DNA of 42,596 nucleotides from Acidobacteriota bacterium (lineage in GTDB: Bacteria > Acidobacteriota > Terriglobia > Acidiferrales > 2-02-FULL-67-57), in the NCBI GenBank assembly GCA_022571295.1, contig JACZYA010000010.1:1-42596 (forward strand), written 5' to 3'. The position numbers and the translations under genes are program-made. The notes under the pieces were generated by a model. The model did not search any database and had not been told where the DNA came from. It was given only the letters and a program-made list of their open reading frames with translations. Positions 42,433 to 42,596 of the stretch are shown here, piece by piece (within the stretch, counting starts at the first letter, position 1; the number at the start of each line of letters is the position of its first letter).

Positions 42433-42596
42433 TTATCGCGCTCGATGCGCCGCGCGCAAGGGTTGGGGATTGCAATTGCCGAGATCAAGCACATCCGACA
42501 CGGCGCAGGTCTTGCGACAGCGGGGCACGTGCTCGGCAGAATCCGCTTCGAGCAATCGCGGCGCCTGCACGACGCAGACCGGCTCACCCACCACGG
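42433..42596 (-). CDS. C-terminal fragment of an unknown Cys-containing protein
   Basis: The - strand frame from the window edge to the stop at 42433-42435 encodes 53 residues: VVGEPVCVVQAPRLLEADSA, then HVPRCRKTCAVSDVLDLGNC and a basic end. The Cys spacing and sensible composition suggest real coding sequence whose start lies beyond the window. It is on the same strand as the exported protein, ~40 bases before it, so the two may form an operon. Unrecognised. Confidence 0.4.
   Translation of the reverse strand, partial: VVGEPVCVVQAPRLLEADSAEHVPRCRKTCAVSDVLDLGNCNPQPLRAAHRAR

Overview
The window reads as a chimeric metagenomic contig: three blocks of DNA from apparently unrelated bacteria, joined inside genes at two points. 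At position ~10575-10596 the + strand gene truB stops in mid-domain and the - strand gene cusA loses its C-terminus, and both genes read sensibly through the same ~22 bases. At ~33727-33741 an ASPIC/UnbV gene (- strand) and a ring-hydroxylating dioxygenase small-subunit gene (+ strand) are both cut at a GC-rich triplet run. Neighbourhood arguments should therefore not cross these two points.

Block A (1-~10590, moderate GC) ends in the conserved transcription/translation operon rimP-nusA-infB-rbfA-truB, preceded by a hairpin of the rimP-leader type. Upstream lie an ABC ATPase, a CDP-alcohol phosphatidyltransferase, a degenerate-EAL/HDOD signalling protein, and a - strand metal-linked group: a half-size GDT1-type transporter, an HMA-AraC fusion regulator, a decayed end of a CopA-like P-type ATPase, and a DUF2231 membrane protein. 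The source may be an FCB-group or similar uncultured lineage, but this is a weak inference.

Block B (~10590-33730, GC-rich) looks Acidobacteriota-like. It carries a CusCBA heavy-metal efflux operon headed by a small Cys-rich secreted protein and containing an unrecognised 41-residue ORF coupled to cusA. Next come a LysR regulator divergent from an operon of archaeal-type HMG-CoA synthase, thiolase, DUF35 protein and a zinc-type dehydrogenase. A carbohydrate cluster follows (P-loop kinase, GH100-like glycosidase, sodium:solute symporter, GH31 alpha-glucosidase, secreted debranching-type hydrolase), then two convergent ASPIC/UnbV repeat proteins.

Block C (~33730-42596) looks alphaproteobacterial. 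It holds a dioxygenase small subunit, a 175-bp MITE-like inverted-repeat element, a low-molecular-weight phosphatase next to infA, and a complete IS5-type element 6 bp after infA. Beyond the IS lie a 5'-truncated DUF2927 metalloprotease-like gene, decayed tail/connector phage genes, a cluster of tandem hairpins, a T4-type lysozyme, a tiny membrane ORF, a large exported repeat protein and an exported FG-GAP-like protein. I see no tRNA, rRNA or CRISPR array. The best leads for undescribed biology are the small cusA-coupled ORF, the tandem-hairpin locus before the lysozyme, the lysozyme/small membrane protein/solenoid trio, and the MITE-like element.
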